NCBI GenBank assembly: GCA_001802655.1
Contig: MGZO01000069.1
Coordinates: forward strand, 1-7,546
Direction: 5' to 3'
Source of the DNA: Hydrogenophilales bacterium RIFOXYD1_FULL_62_11
GTDB taxonomy: Bacteria; Pseudomonadota; Gammaproteobacteria; Burkholderiales; Thiobacillaceae
DNA length: 7,546 nt
In this document: positions 1 through 6,548 of the stretch, piece by piece
Layout of the letters: the number at the start of each line of letters is the position of its first letter
Position numbering within the stretch: position 1 is the first letter of the stretch
Program-made: the position numbers and the translations under genes
Notes under the pieces: generated by a model
Told to the model about the DNA's origin: nothing
The model's database searches: none
Seen by the model: only the letters and a program-made list of their open reading frames with translations

Positions 1-1
1 C

Positions 2-1015
2 GACAAATGCTGGGGTGTGTTCACCGGCGATACGCTGTTTGTCGGCGACACCGGGCGCACCGACCTGCCCGATCCCGAAAAGACCGCCGAGAACGCCGGC
101 ATCCTGTACGACTCGATTCACCGCAAGATCGCCCCGCTCGGCGACCACACGCTGCTCTTTCCGGCGCACGGCGCCGGCTCCGCATGCGGTGGCAACATCT
201 CGGAGCGCGACGACTCCACACTGGGGATCGAGAAAGAAACGAACCCGGTGTTCAGTAAAAGCCGCCGCGACTTCGTGGCGCACAAGCTGGCGATGAAAAT
301 GGCGCGCCCGCCCTACTTTCTGCACATGGAAGAAGTGAACCTGCTCCCCGGCAGGCCGCTCAAGTGGCCGTCCACTTTTCAGGTGCTGCAGCCCAGGGAG
401 TTCCAGCACCGCATGAAAGAGGGTCTGGTGATTGACACCCGCTCACCGGAAGCCTTTGCGGCGGCCCACATTCCCGGTGCCTACAACATCTGGCTCGCCG
501 GCTTGCCTGCGTTCGGCGGCTGGGTCGCCAACGAGAACACCCGGATCTTTCTGGTTGCGGACGGATCCGAAGCGATGGAACTCGCGGTGATGTCGCTCGC
601 GCGCATCGGCATCGACACGGTGGAAGGCATCCTCGCCCAGGGCATGGAAGGCTGGCGCGACGAGGGATTGCCGATCGAATCCATTGCGACGACAAGCGCC
701 TCCGAAACGGCAAACTGGATGCAGCAGGGTCGCGTCCACGTCCTCGACGTGCGGGACGAATATGAATGGCATGAGAAACACATCCCGGGCGCAATGCACC
801 GCTTTGTCGGCCATCTGGAGGACAACCTCCCGCTGCTGCCGAAGGACAGCGAAATCGTCGTGCATTGCAACGTGGGACACCGCTCGGGCGTGGCCGCGAG
901 CATCCTCAAGCGCAACGGTTTTACGCGCATCCACAACATGCTCGGCGGAATCACCGCGTGGGAAAAGCTGGGTCTCCCGCTCGAAAAGTCCGACGAAGCG
1001 AAGAAGGCAGACTGA
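2..1015 (+). CDS. MBL-fold hydrolase with two rhodanese domains, CstB/Blh-like persulfide dioxygenase-sulfurtransferase (5' partial)
   Basis: The gene is open from the left edge, so its N-terminus is missing; 337 residues remain. Fragment residues 1-60 are the end of a metallo-beta-lactamase fold: the GDTLFVGDTGRTDL segment supplies a metal-binding Asp (residue 10), and FPAHGAGSACG supplies a His (residue 56), as in ETHE1-type persulfide dioxygenases. Two rhodanese domains follow, at about 123-222 and 233-330. The first has no cysteine at the active-site loop (VADGSEA, 185-191). The second has a normal loop, HCNVGHRSG, with Cys289. This order of MBL, dead rhodanese, live rhodanese matches CstB of Staphylococcus and Blh of bigR operons, which oxidise glutathione or other thiol persulfides and produce sulfite or thiosulfate in the cytoplasm. 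A full-length protein of about 450-470 residues would fit. The next gene starts 2 bases after the stop, so co-transcription is likely. The family call is firm; the exact substrate is inferred. Confidence 0.9.
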   Translation, partial: DKCWGVFTGDTLFVGDTGRTDLPDPEKTAENAGILYDSIHRKIAPLGDHTLLFPAHGAGSACGGNISERDDSTLGIEKETNPVFSKSRRDFVAHKLAMKMARPPYFLHMEEVNLLPGRPLKWPSTFQVLQPREFQHRMKEGLVIDTRSPEAFAAAHIPGAYNIWLAGLPAFGGWVANENTRIFLVADGSEAMELAVMSLARIGIDTVEGILAQGMEGWRDEGLPIESIATTSASETANWMQQGRVHVLDVRDEYEWHEKHIPGAMHRFVGHLEDNLPLLPKDSEIVVHCNVGHRSGVAASILKRNGFTRIHNMLGGITAWEKLGLPLEKSDEAKKAD

Positions 1016-1017
1016 TC

Positions 1018-1527
1018 ATGCAAGCCGAATCGGGTGCATGGTCGCCCTACCTCGTCGGCACGCTAATCGGCCTGCTCTCGATGGCGACATTCTATTTTTC
1101 CAACAAGCCGCTGAGCGTGTCGACCGCCTACGCCCGGCTGGCAGGGCTGGTCGGAAACCTGTTCTCCCGCGGCCATACCGAGAACCTGAAGTTTTACCAG
1201 GAGACGAAGCCGAAGATCGAATGGGGGGTGATGCTGGTGTTCGGCATGCTGCTCGGCGCCTTCATCGCCGCAATCACCGGCGGCGAGATCACCGCCGCAT
1301 GGGTGCCGGAGCTGTGGGAACAGCGTTTCGGTCCTGATGTCGCGCTGCGGCTCGGGATAGCGTTTGTGGGCGGCGCAATCATGGCGTACGGTGCCCGGCT
1401 CGCGGGGGGCTGCACCAGCGGCCACGGCATCAGCGGCGCACTCCAGCTGTCGGTGAGTTCGTGGATCGCGCTCGCGTGCTTCTTCGCCGCCGGCGTCGCG
1501 ACCGCCCATCTGCTGTATCGCCTGTGA
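1018..1527 (+). CDS. YeeE/YedE family membrane protein, first half-size subunit (PmpA-like)
   Basis: This is a 169-residue integral membrane protein with about four hydrophobic segments (roughly 10-27, 68-87, 109-126 and 145-166). The YeeE/YedE signature GARLAGGCTSGHGISG carries Cys132 in a glycine-rich re-entrant loop. In the full-length family member TsuA (YeeE), conserved cysteines in such loops line a thiosulfate uptake path. Half-size members occur as adjacent pairs (pmpA/pmpB) next to Blh-type persulfide dioxygenases. The ATG at 1018 lies 2 bases after the upstream stop and has a GAAGG at 1003-1007. An upstream in-frame extension would overlap the rhodanese gene and is not needed. A role in moving thiosulfate or another sulfur species is inferred from family and context; direction of transport cannot be read from the sequence. 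Confidence 0.88.
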   Translation: MQAESGAWSPYLVGTLIGLLSMATFYFSNKPLSVSTAYARLAGLVGNLFSRGHTENLKFYQETKPKIEWGVMLVFGMLLGAFIAAITGGEITAAWVPELWEQRFGPDVALRLGIAFVGGAIMAYGARLAGGCTSGHGISGALQLSVSSWIALACFFAAGVATAHLLYRL

Positions 1528-1535
1528 GAAGCGCG

Positions 1536-2186
1536 ATGGCTACTTCTACGATTCCCCTGCCTGCGAATCCCCTGCCCGACAATGCCCCGCCGGTGCTCGT
1601 CATCCCGGCGCAGGCGCACGAACAACACGACACGCACGACCCCGGCAAACCGGATTCCGCGCGCCAGCTCGTGTTCGGTCTTCTGTTCGGCGTCGTGTTC
1701 GGCTTCCTGCTGCAGAAAAGCGGCGTGGCCCAATACGAGGTGCTGATGGGCCAGCTCTTCCTCACCGATTTCACCGTCATCAAGGTCATGCTCACGGCAA
1801 TCACCGTCGGCATGCTCGGCATTTTCTCGCTGCGCGCGCTGGGGCTGGTCGAATTGCATGTGAAGCCGACCCGCTACGCCGCCAACATTGCAGGCGGCCT
1901 GCTGTTCGGTGTCGGGCTCGCCCTGCTCGGCTACTGTCCGGGCACCGGCGTCGCCGCGCTGGGCCAGGGCAACTACGACGCAATCGCCGGCATCCTCGGC
2001 CTGATGGCGGGTAGTTATTTCTATGCCGAAACATCGGGCTACCTCGGTTCGACGATCCAGAAAATCGGCAACCGCGGCGGCATCATGCTGCCGGATTTGC
2101 TGGGGATGCGGCTCGCTGTTTTCCTTGCGGTGTTCGTCCCTCTGCTCGTCCTGGGCCTGTTCGTCATGGCGCAGCTGGCGCCCTGA
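1536..2186 (+). CDS. YeeE/YedE family membrane protein, second half-size subunit (PmpB-like)
   Basis: This 216-residue protein has about five hydrophobic segments (roughly 44-60, 81-102, 116-132, 147-163 and 190-212). Its signature LLGYCPGTGVAALG places Cys134 at almost the same position as Cys132 of the preceding gene, as expected for the complementary half of a YeeE/YedE transporter. The ATG at 1536 follows the previous stop by 8 bases and has GAGAAG (1526-1531) as ribosome binding site overlapping that stop, so translation of the two halves is probably coupled. The first 42 residues are soluble, rich in Pro and His (including HEQHDTHD), and precede the first membrane segment; this tail looks longer than usual. 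Together the two halves probably form one sulfur-compound channel serving the MBL-rhodanese enzyme upstream. The family is clear; the transported substrate is inferred. Confidence 0.88.
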   Translation: MATSTIPLPANPLPDNAPPVLVIPAQAHEQHDTHDPGKPDSARQLVFGLLFGVVFGFLLQKSGVAQYEVLMGQLFLTDFTVIKVMLTAITVGMLGIFSLRALGLVELHVKPTRYAANIAGGLLFGVGLALLGYCPGTGVAALGQGNYDAIAGILGLMAGSYFYAETSGYLGSTIQKIGNRGGIMLPDLLGMRLAVFLAVFVPLLVLGLFVMAQLAP

Positions 2187-2400
2187 AGCGTCCGGGCCCC
2201 GTCCTCTCTGTATGTCAGCGCACCGAGTGCCGGCACTGGCCTGACTATTCTCGCTATTGCGGGTCATGGACCCCATTGACCTGCTCACGGGGATTTTTCC
2301 TACAACGGTTGTGGCTGCTTGCCTATGGCGAAAATCCGGCCGCAGGTGATACTGGGGCTAAGCGTTTGCTTTGGGCGAGCGCACCCCCCTCGCACCCATC

Positions 2401-2925
2401 ATGGCTCGCCTCCCCTCTGCCCACCCAAACGCGATCACCGAACAAAATATCGCGGACATCGTTCGACTTCGGCAGGAGGCTGATAAAAACCGATCCCCTG
2501 CCGAACGTCTGGCTGACCTCGTCGCACGCATCGCCGGCAGTACGCCTTTCATCGTCCTGCACGTTGTCTGGTTCAGCGCATGGGTCATCCTCAACCTCGG
2601 CACCGCTTCGGCGGTTCCGCTGTGGGACCCATTTCCGTTCAGCTTCCTCACGCTGGTGGTTTCGCTCGAAGCGATCTTTCTCTCGCTGCTGGTCCTGATG
2701 GCGCAGAACCGGATGACCAGGGATGCCGACAAACGCGCCCACCTCGACCTGCAGATCAACATGCTCGCGGAGCAGGAGAGCACCGCTACCCTGAGAATGC
2801 TGGAACAGATTTGCCAACGCCTCGGCATCACCGACCCGCCCGAGGAAGAACATGAGTTGGCAACGGCCACCAACGTGAGCGAGTTGGCGAAATCGCTCGA
2901 CGATAAACTCACGGCAGGGAATTGA
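2401..2925 (+). CDS. DUF1003 family membrane protein
   Basis: This 174-residue protein matches the DUF1003 pattern: a charged N-terminal helix (residues 14-40), a first membrane segment (49-67), the family hallmark DPFPF (76-80), a second membrane segment (83-101), the MAQNR motif just after it, and a charged, probably helical C-terminal region (105-145) containing KRAHLDLQIN. No biochemical function is established for the family that I know of. The chosen start is the ATG at 2401. A TTG at 2371 would add ten residues, and stops at 2347 and 2359 exclude anything longer. Neither start has a convincing Shine-Dalgarno sequence. It follows the sulfur operon after 214 bases, so it is probably separately transcribed. 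A weak promoter-like TTGACC at 2276-2281 with TACAAC at 2301-2306 lies in that gap, but the 19-base spacing is poor. Confidence 0.88.
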   Translation: MARLPSAHPNAITEQNIADIVRLRQEADKNRSPAERLADLVARIAGSTPFIVLHVVWFSAWVILNLGTASAVPLWDPFPFSFLTLVVSLEAIFLSLLVLMAQNRMTRDADKRAHLDLQINMLAEQESTATLRMLEQICQRLGITDPPEEEHELATATNVSELAKSLDDKLTAGN

Positions 2926-3102
2926 TCCTTGTGCGTGGAGAGCGCCACAGCAATTCAGAGGCTAGTGCGAGGAGGTAAAGATAGGCGCGACGACTGCGGA
3001 TCAGGAGTCTGACGCTGTTACGCTCGGCCCCCCGAGACACGCGTGACGGCTCAGACCCCGTGATCACATATTCGCATTCCGTACACGATTATTACCTTTG
3101 CC

Positions 3103-3118
3103 AGCCATGAACATGGCT
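3103..3118. repeat. Short inverted repeat between convergent genes
   Basis: AGCCAT and ATGGCT form a perfect 6-base stem around a GAAC loop. It sits about 40 bases beyond the stop of the DUF2269 gene, in the 232-base gap between two convergent genes. No T-run follows on either strand, so it is at best a weak terminator or transcript-end structure. A second small hairpin, CTCGG-cccc-CCGAG, lies at 3023-3036, also without a T-run. I see no gene in this gap. Confidence 0.3.
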
Positions 3119-3157
3119 ATCGCAGATCACGCCGGAGGCGACGGTCCCGCGCTGCGA

Positions 3158-3622
3158 TCAGAGCGGCTTGGTGACCATCAAATAGAACACCCCGATAAAG
3201 GCGAACAACGCCGGGAAACCGAGTGCGACCCAGGCGCGAAAGTAGCGCCAGTACTCGGGCGGCATGTCGGTCCCGTGCGCGGCGGCATGACCGGATACGT
3301 CACGCATCCTGATTTGCAGCCAGGTCACCGGCAGCCAGCAAGCCAGCCCGACGGCGTATAGCACGATGGACCACTTGATCCAGCCGCTGTCGAGCGGAAA
3401 CCCGGCGAGATACGCAAGGTAGAAGCCGCTGACCGGCTGGAAAACGATCGTGGTCGCGGTGAACAGCCAGTCTGCGATGACGACCTGGCGGGTCACGAAT
3501 GCGATGACCTGCGGCTGCCGGTTGAGGTTCGCGAACAGCATGTAAAAAGCCGAGCCAATGCCGGTGCCGAACAGCAGCGTGGACGCGAGGATGTGCAGCC
3601 ATTTCACGAGCAGGTATTCCAC
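3158..3622 (-). CDS. DUF2269 family integral membrane protein
   Basis: This 154-residue protein has four predicted membrane helices (about 5-29, 51-73, 83-104 and 130-150). The opening VKWLHILASTLLFGTGIGSAF is typical of DUF2269, with a conserved His in the first helix (His10). Biochemical function is unknown. The start is a GTG at 3622, only 3 bases after the stop of the SDR gene. A GAGGAA ribosome binding site (3629-3634) overlaps the end of that gene. This is a translationally coupled pair, so the two products probably act together in the inner membrane, where the SDR protein also has a membrane domain. No clear terminator follows. Confidence 0.87.
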   Translation of the reverse strand: MEYLLVKWLHILASTLLFGTGIGSAFYMLFANLNRQPQVIAFVTRQVVIADWLFTATTIVFQPVSGFYLAYLAGFPLDSGWIKWSIVLYAVGLACWLPVTWLQIRMRDVSGHAAAHGTDMPPEYWRYFRAWVALGFPALFAFIGVFYLMVTKPL

Positions 3623-3625
3623 GGT

Positions 3626-4894
3626 TTATTCCTCGAGTTGATAAAGCAGCCAGATCGCGGCGAGCATCGGCAGATTCTTGAGAATAGGCCCGTAGGGGTG
3701 CGCCCAGAATTCGGGCAGATAAAGGGTAATGAGCACGCTGTAGAAGATGATGAGCGCCATCTGCATCAGCCACAGCAGCCGGCGCTTGCGCAGTGCCAGG
3801 GTCGCCACGCCGAAGGCGAAATCGAGGCCTGCGGCACCGTATAGCAGGGTCGTCCCAAGCGCAGCCGGCACACCGACGCGATGCAGCAGGTCGAGGCTGT
3901 CCGCAACCGGATAGACCCACAGCGAAACGATGCCGGTGATGAACCACACCAGCGCAATCGAAACCCGCAGCAAGGGCAGCAGGCTGCCCAGCAGCGCCTG
4001 GATGCGCGCGGCGGCGGCGGCGTCCCGCTCGATGAACTGGGCGGGACTGCGCGGCGTGCGGCCCAGCAAAGCGGCGAAAGGGGCTGCGTCGCCCGTGTTG
4101 CCGCGTTGCAGCATCGACAGGCTGTCGGGGTCGGCGAGGCTGCCGGGCAGATGGGCCGCCAAGCGGACTGCACCCTGGACCAGCGGCATCGGCAGCGCGA
4201 GAAAGCGCGCCTTGCCCAGCCCCATTTGTCGCCGCAGCAGGGCGAGATACGCGCGCAACGTCACCGCCTGCGGTCCGACCGCTGCCACCCGTTGGGGCGG
4301 CTGCGCGAGGGTAAGCAAGCTGCACACCGCATCCGTCAGGTCGTCGATAAAGACCGGCTGGATCTGCTGCATGCCGGCGCCGGGCAGCGGAATCAACGGC
4401 AATGCCGCCCATTGCTGCAGCATCGCGGCGCTCGCGCCACCGGGCCCATAGACGAGCGATGGCTGGATCAGCGTCGCCGTAACCGGCAGGCTCAACAGCA
4501 CGTCATCCGCGTGCTTCTTGCTAAGGTGATAGCGGGTGGTGGCCTGCGCATCGGCACCGAGCGCGGATATCTGGATGAACCGCGTAACGCCTGCCTGCGC
4601 CCCCGCGCGAAACAGGGCGATCGGCCCGCGCTCATGCAAGGCATCGAACTTTTGCGTCGCCGTTTCGCGCAGGATGCCAGCCGCGTTGATCACGGCCTCG
4701 ACGCCGGCCAGATGGGGCAACCAGGCTTCCGGCGTGTGGTCGTGATTGAAATCGGCCTGCACCCAGTGAACGTCGCGCGTGGCTGCAGGCGGCGTCGAGC
4801 GGCCCACCGCACGCACAGTGTGGCCGGCCGAGACAAGGGCGGAAAGGATGTGGCGGCCGAGGAAACCGGTTGCCCCGGTCAACAGGATTAACAT
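3626..4894 (-). CDS. SDR family NAD(P)-dependent epimerase/reductase fused to a C-terminal DoxX-like membrane domain
   Basis: This is a 422-residue fusion. Residues 1-300 are an atypical/extended short-chain dehydrogenase domain. The nucleotide-binding motif TGATGFLG lies at 6-13, a VINAAG strand-loop at 68-73, a catalytic YxxxK at Tyr122-Lys126 (YHLSK), and the QPSLVYGPGG loop follows at 144-153. It resembles NAD-dependent epimerase and complex I NDUFA9-like proteins. From about residue 307 there are four hydrophobic helices (307-327, 345-366, 373-393, 404-421) matching the DoxX-like C-terminal domain found on some such proteins. The enzyme part should face the cytoplasm, tethered to the inner membrane. 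The substrate is unknown; a nucleotide-sugar or quinone/lipid-related reaction are both possible. It is the first gene of an operon with the DUF2269 gene and is divergent from the small membrane protein gene at 4952. Confidence 0.87.
   Translation of the reverse strand: MLILLTGATGFLGRHILSALVSAGHTVRAVGRSTPPAATRDVHWVQADFNHDHTPEAWLPHLAGVEAVINAAGILRETATQKFDALHERGPIALFRAGAQAGVTRFIQISALGADAQATTRYHLSKKHADDVLLSLPVTATLIQPSLVYGPGGASAAMLQQWAALPLIPLPGAGMQQIQPVFIDDLTDAVCSLLTLAQPPQRVAAVGPQAVTLRAYLALLRRQMGLGKARFLALPMPLVQGAVRLAAHLPGSLADPDSLSMLQRGNTGDAAPFAALLGRTPRSPAQFIERDAAAAARIQALLGSLLPLLRVSIALVWFITGIVSLWVYPVADSLDLLHRVGVPAALGTTLLYGAAGLDFAFGVATLALRKRRLLWLMQMALIIFYSVLITLYLPEFWAHPYGPILKNLPMLAAIWLLYQLEE
3629..3634 (-). 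promoter_or_regulatory. Ribosome binding site for the DUF2269 gene, inside the SDR gene end
   Basis: On the minus strand GAGGAA overlaps the last codons and stop of the SDR gene and lies 6 bases before the GTG start at 3622. It supports that GTG start and translational coupling of the two genes. Confidence 0.65.
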
Positions 4895-4941
4895 GACAGG
4901 CAGCGCAGCGGAAACAGCGCCAGTCGATATTCAGCTTGAAT

Positions 4942-4946
4942 GGAGG
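4942..4946 (+). promoter_or_regulatory. Ribosome binding site deciding the start at 4952
   Basis: GGAGG lies 5 bases before the ATG at 4952. The alternative in-frame ATG at 4940 would overlap this motif and has no Shine-Dalgarno sequence of its own, so 4952 is preferred. Confidence 0.65.
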
Positions 4947-4951
4947 TTCCC

Positions 4952-5443
4952 ATGCAGACTCATCCTGTGCCGAAGAAAAAACCGAGTGCCCTTGGCCGGG
5001 GGCTGGTCTCGGGCTCGATCGCTGCGGTCGCATCGACCCTTGTGCTGCTGCTGCAAAGCAAAAAGGAAGCAAAAAGTGCGTTTAGCGCGCAGAACGCCGT
5101 CAGCCACTGGATCTGGGGCGAAGAAGCGAAGCACCGGCATGGACTGAGCATGCGGTACACGGTGCTCGGCTACGCGATTCATCATGCGTCCGCCGTGTTC
5201 TGGGGCGTGATCTACGAACGCCTGGTGGGTTCGAAGCCCTCACTATCGCCTCCAGCCGAGTTGCTGCGGGCCTCGGCGTTCGCCACCGTTGCCAATTTAG
5301 TCGACTATCGGCTCACCCCGCATCGCCTCAAGCCCGGCTTCGAGCACCATCTCTCGAAGAAATCGCTGGTGTTTGTCTACGCTGCGTTTGCCGCTGGCCT
5401 TGCCGCCGGTCATTTACTTCAGCAAAGGCGCGACGGGGAATAG
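4952..5443 (+). CDS. Small integral membrane protein of unknown function
   Basis: This 163-residue protein opens with a basic N-terminus (PKKKPSALGRG), then a membrane segment at about 15-34. Next comes a polar stretch with NAVSHWIWGEEAKHRHG (48-64), and further hydrophobic segments follow at about 68-90, 105-120 and 137-156. A His- and Arg-rich loop, DYRLTPHRLKPGFEHHLSKK (118-137), sits between the last two. Positive charge before the first helix suggests an N-in inner-membrane protein. I cannot assign a named family with certainty; similar proteins occur, as far as I recall, as conserved hypotheticals in Burkholderiales-like genomes. It is divergent from the SDR gene, with only 57 bases between the two start codons, so the two may share a control region. 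A T6 tract at 5553-5558 lies downstream, but no good stem precedes it. Confidence 0.78.
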   Translation: MQTHPVPKKKPSALGRGLVSGSIAAVASTLVLLLQSKKEAKSAFSAQNAVSHWIWGEEAKHRHGLSMRYTVLGYAIHHASAVFWGVIYERLVGSKPSLSPPAELLRASAFATVANLVDYRLTPHRLKPGFEHHLSKKSLVFVYAAFAAGLAAGHLLQQRRDGE

Positions 5444-5475
5444 ATCGTGCGGGCGAAACTAATAATAGGATAAAG

Positions 5476-5492
5476 GTCAGTTTAGTCTGTCC
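5476..5492. repeat. Imperfect direct repeat, copy 1
   Basis: This 17-base unit ends in AGTCTGTCC and matches 14 of 17 bases with the copy at 5583-5599. It lies in the gap between the stops of two convergent genes. The AGTCTGTCC core resembles, from memory, intergenic repeats scattered in beta- and gammaproteobacterial genomes. That link is not verified here. Confidence 0.5.
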
Positions 5493-5582
5493 TCTGTGTT
5501 CGCCCAGTTCGATTGAAGGCCACGGTCAATGGCCGAAGCCAATGCCGAATGCTTTTTTAAGATCCCGTCACGCAAAACCCGG

Positions 5583-5599
5583 GTTAGCTCAGTCTGTCC
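5583..5599. repeat. Imperfect direct repeat, copy 2
   Basis: This is the second copy of the 17-base unit, 107 bases from the first. It ends 2 bases before the stop codon of the phosphoribulokinase gene (read on the minus strand). A 10-base palindrome, AACCCGGGTT (5576-5585), overlaps its left end. The copies may be leftovers of an element end or part of a transcript-end structure. Confidence 0.5.
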
Positions 5600-5600
5600 C

Positions 5601-6548
5601 TTATTGTTCCGTTGTGGCGCTGCGCGCCTCCATGAACTTGGCCAGAATCGGAGCACAAATCACGCCGAGGGCCAGGCGCAGATTATTGTTGGGAACCACC
5701 ATCGTGGTCGGACGCGACATGTAAGCGTCGGGAATGCGCCTGAGAAAATCGGGGAAATCATGGCGCTCGCGGTCGCGGAAATGGATGATGCACAGCGATT
5801 CGTCGGCCAGCGGCACGTCGCGCGCAATGAACGGGTCGGAGGTATCCACCAACGGCATGCGCTGGATATTGATATCGGTCAGGGCGAATTGGGGAACGAT
5901 GTAATGGATGTAGTCGTCCATGCGGCGCAGGATGGTTTCCACCGATTCTTCGGGCGTGCAGGTGCCATTTTTGCAGTCGCGGTGGATCTTCTGTATCCAC
6001 TCCAGGTTGATGGCAGGCGCCACGCCGATCAGCAGGTCCACATGCTGGGCCACATCGAAGCCCTGGCGTCCCGCGCGACGGTCTATTTCCGGCGGAAACA
6101 GGCGCGAGTCGACCTTGCGACGCGTCCAGGTGTTGGCCACCAGGCCGCCATGCTGCCCCTCGTAGAACAACAGATCGCTGCCTGGCTGCAGGGGCGCCCA
6201 GGGCGTGAACTCGCCAGGTTGCACCCCCAATTCCTCGCCGTGCTCGGCCGTGTGCGCATACTGGCGAACCACCCCGCTGCCGCATTCGCCATAGGTCCTG
6301 AAAAACGATTCCAGCTCCTGGAAATGATTGCACTCGGGCCCGAACCAGGAAACCTTGCTGCCGCTGCCTCGCGCTTCCTCCAGCAAGGCGGCGAACTGCC
6401 GATCGGAATAACGCCGGAAACCGTCGCCATGAACGATCGCGGGTTTGATGTTCAGGCGCTCGAAAATGAACTTGAACGCGTGGCGTATCGTAGACAGGCC
6501 AGCACCGGACGAGCCGGTGACAGCAATGATGGGATGCTGTTGGGACAT
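5601..6548 (-). CDS. Phosphoribulokinase family protein (divergent class I PRK / PrkB-like)
   Basis: The 315-residue protein is colinear with bacterial class I phosphoribulokinases (about 290 residues), which phosphorylate ribulose 5-phosphate with ATP. Visible landmarks are a P-loop GSSGAGLST (12-20), the catalytic-base Asp42 (HGDGF), SWFGPECNHF (67-76) similar to E. coli PrkB, the Walker B end DLLFYEG (125-131, Glu130), the motif NLEWIQKIHRD with Lys187, Arg190 and Asp191, LRRMDDYIHYIVPQF, VDTSDPFIARD and MSRPTTMVVP. Several positions differ from the usual enzyme. The residue after the P-loop GAG is Leu18 rather than Thr. The positions matching His45, Arg49 and Arg173 of the Rhodobacter enzyme are Arg45, Asp49 and Gly195. 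An extra 23 residues, rich in Arg, lie between Glu130 and Asp171. These alignments are from memory. No RuBisCO or other Calvin-cycle gene is nearby. It may be a PRK with altered properties or a kinase for another sugar phosphate. The start is the ATG at 6548, with only a weak GGGG at 6561-6564 upstream. Confidence 0.87.
   Translation of the reverse strand: MSQQHPIIAVTGSSGAGLSTIRHAFKFIFERLNIKPAIVHGDGFRRYSDRQFAALLEEARGSGSKVSWFGPECNHFQELESFFRTYGECGSGVVRQYAHTAEHGEELGVQPGEFTPWAPLQPGSDLLFYEGQHGGLVANTWTRRKVDSRLFPPEIDRRAGRQGFDVAQHVDLLIGVAPAINLEWIQKIHRDCKNGTCTPEESVETILRRMDDYIHYIVPQFALTDINIQRMPLVDTSDPFIARDVPLADESLCIIHFRDRERHDFPDFLRRIPDAYMSRPTTMVVPNNNLRLALGVICAPILAKFMEARSATTEQ

Noticed and set aside
1194..2288. 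Minus-strand open frame of 364 codons opposite the two YeeE/YedE genes
   Set aside because: The translation is rich in His, Glu and Arg with no domain, and the plus strand has two membrane proteins with family signatures.
3023..3036. CTCGG-cccc-CCGAG hairpin between convergent genes
   Set aside because: The stem is short and no T-run follows on either strand, so a terminator call is not supported.
3098..3361. Small plus-strand open frame at the DUF2269 3' end
   Set aside because: Most of it is antisense to the DUF2269 gene, and its composition is unlike a real protein. It has no ribosome site.
3300..4891. Long open frames in other phases over the SDR gene (minus 3300-4412, plus 3881-4891)
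   Set aside because: The translations are low-complexity, rich in Arg, Ala, Gln and Pro, with no domain. The SDR-DoxX and DUF2269 frames explain the region fully.
5518..5558. Possible plus-strand terminator: GGCCA/TGGCC inverted repeat followed by a T6 tract
   Set aside because: The 5-base stem ends at 5534 and the T-run starts at 5553, too far apart for a standard intrinsic terminator. The sequence between them is a GCCGAA direct repeat, not a hairpin.
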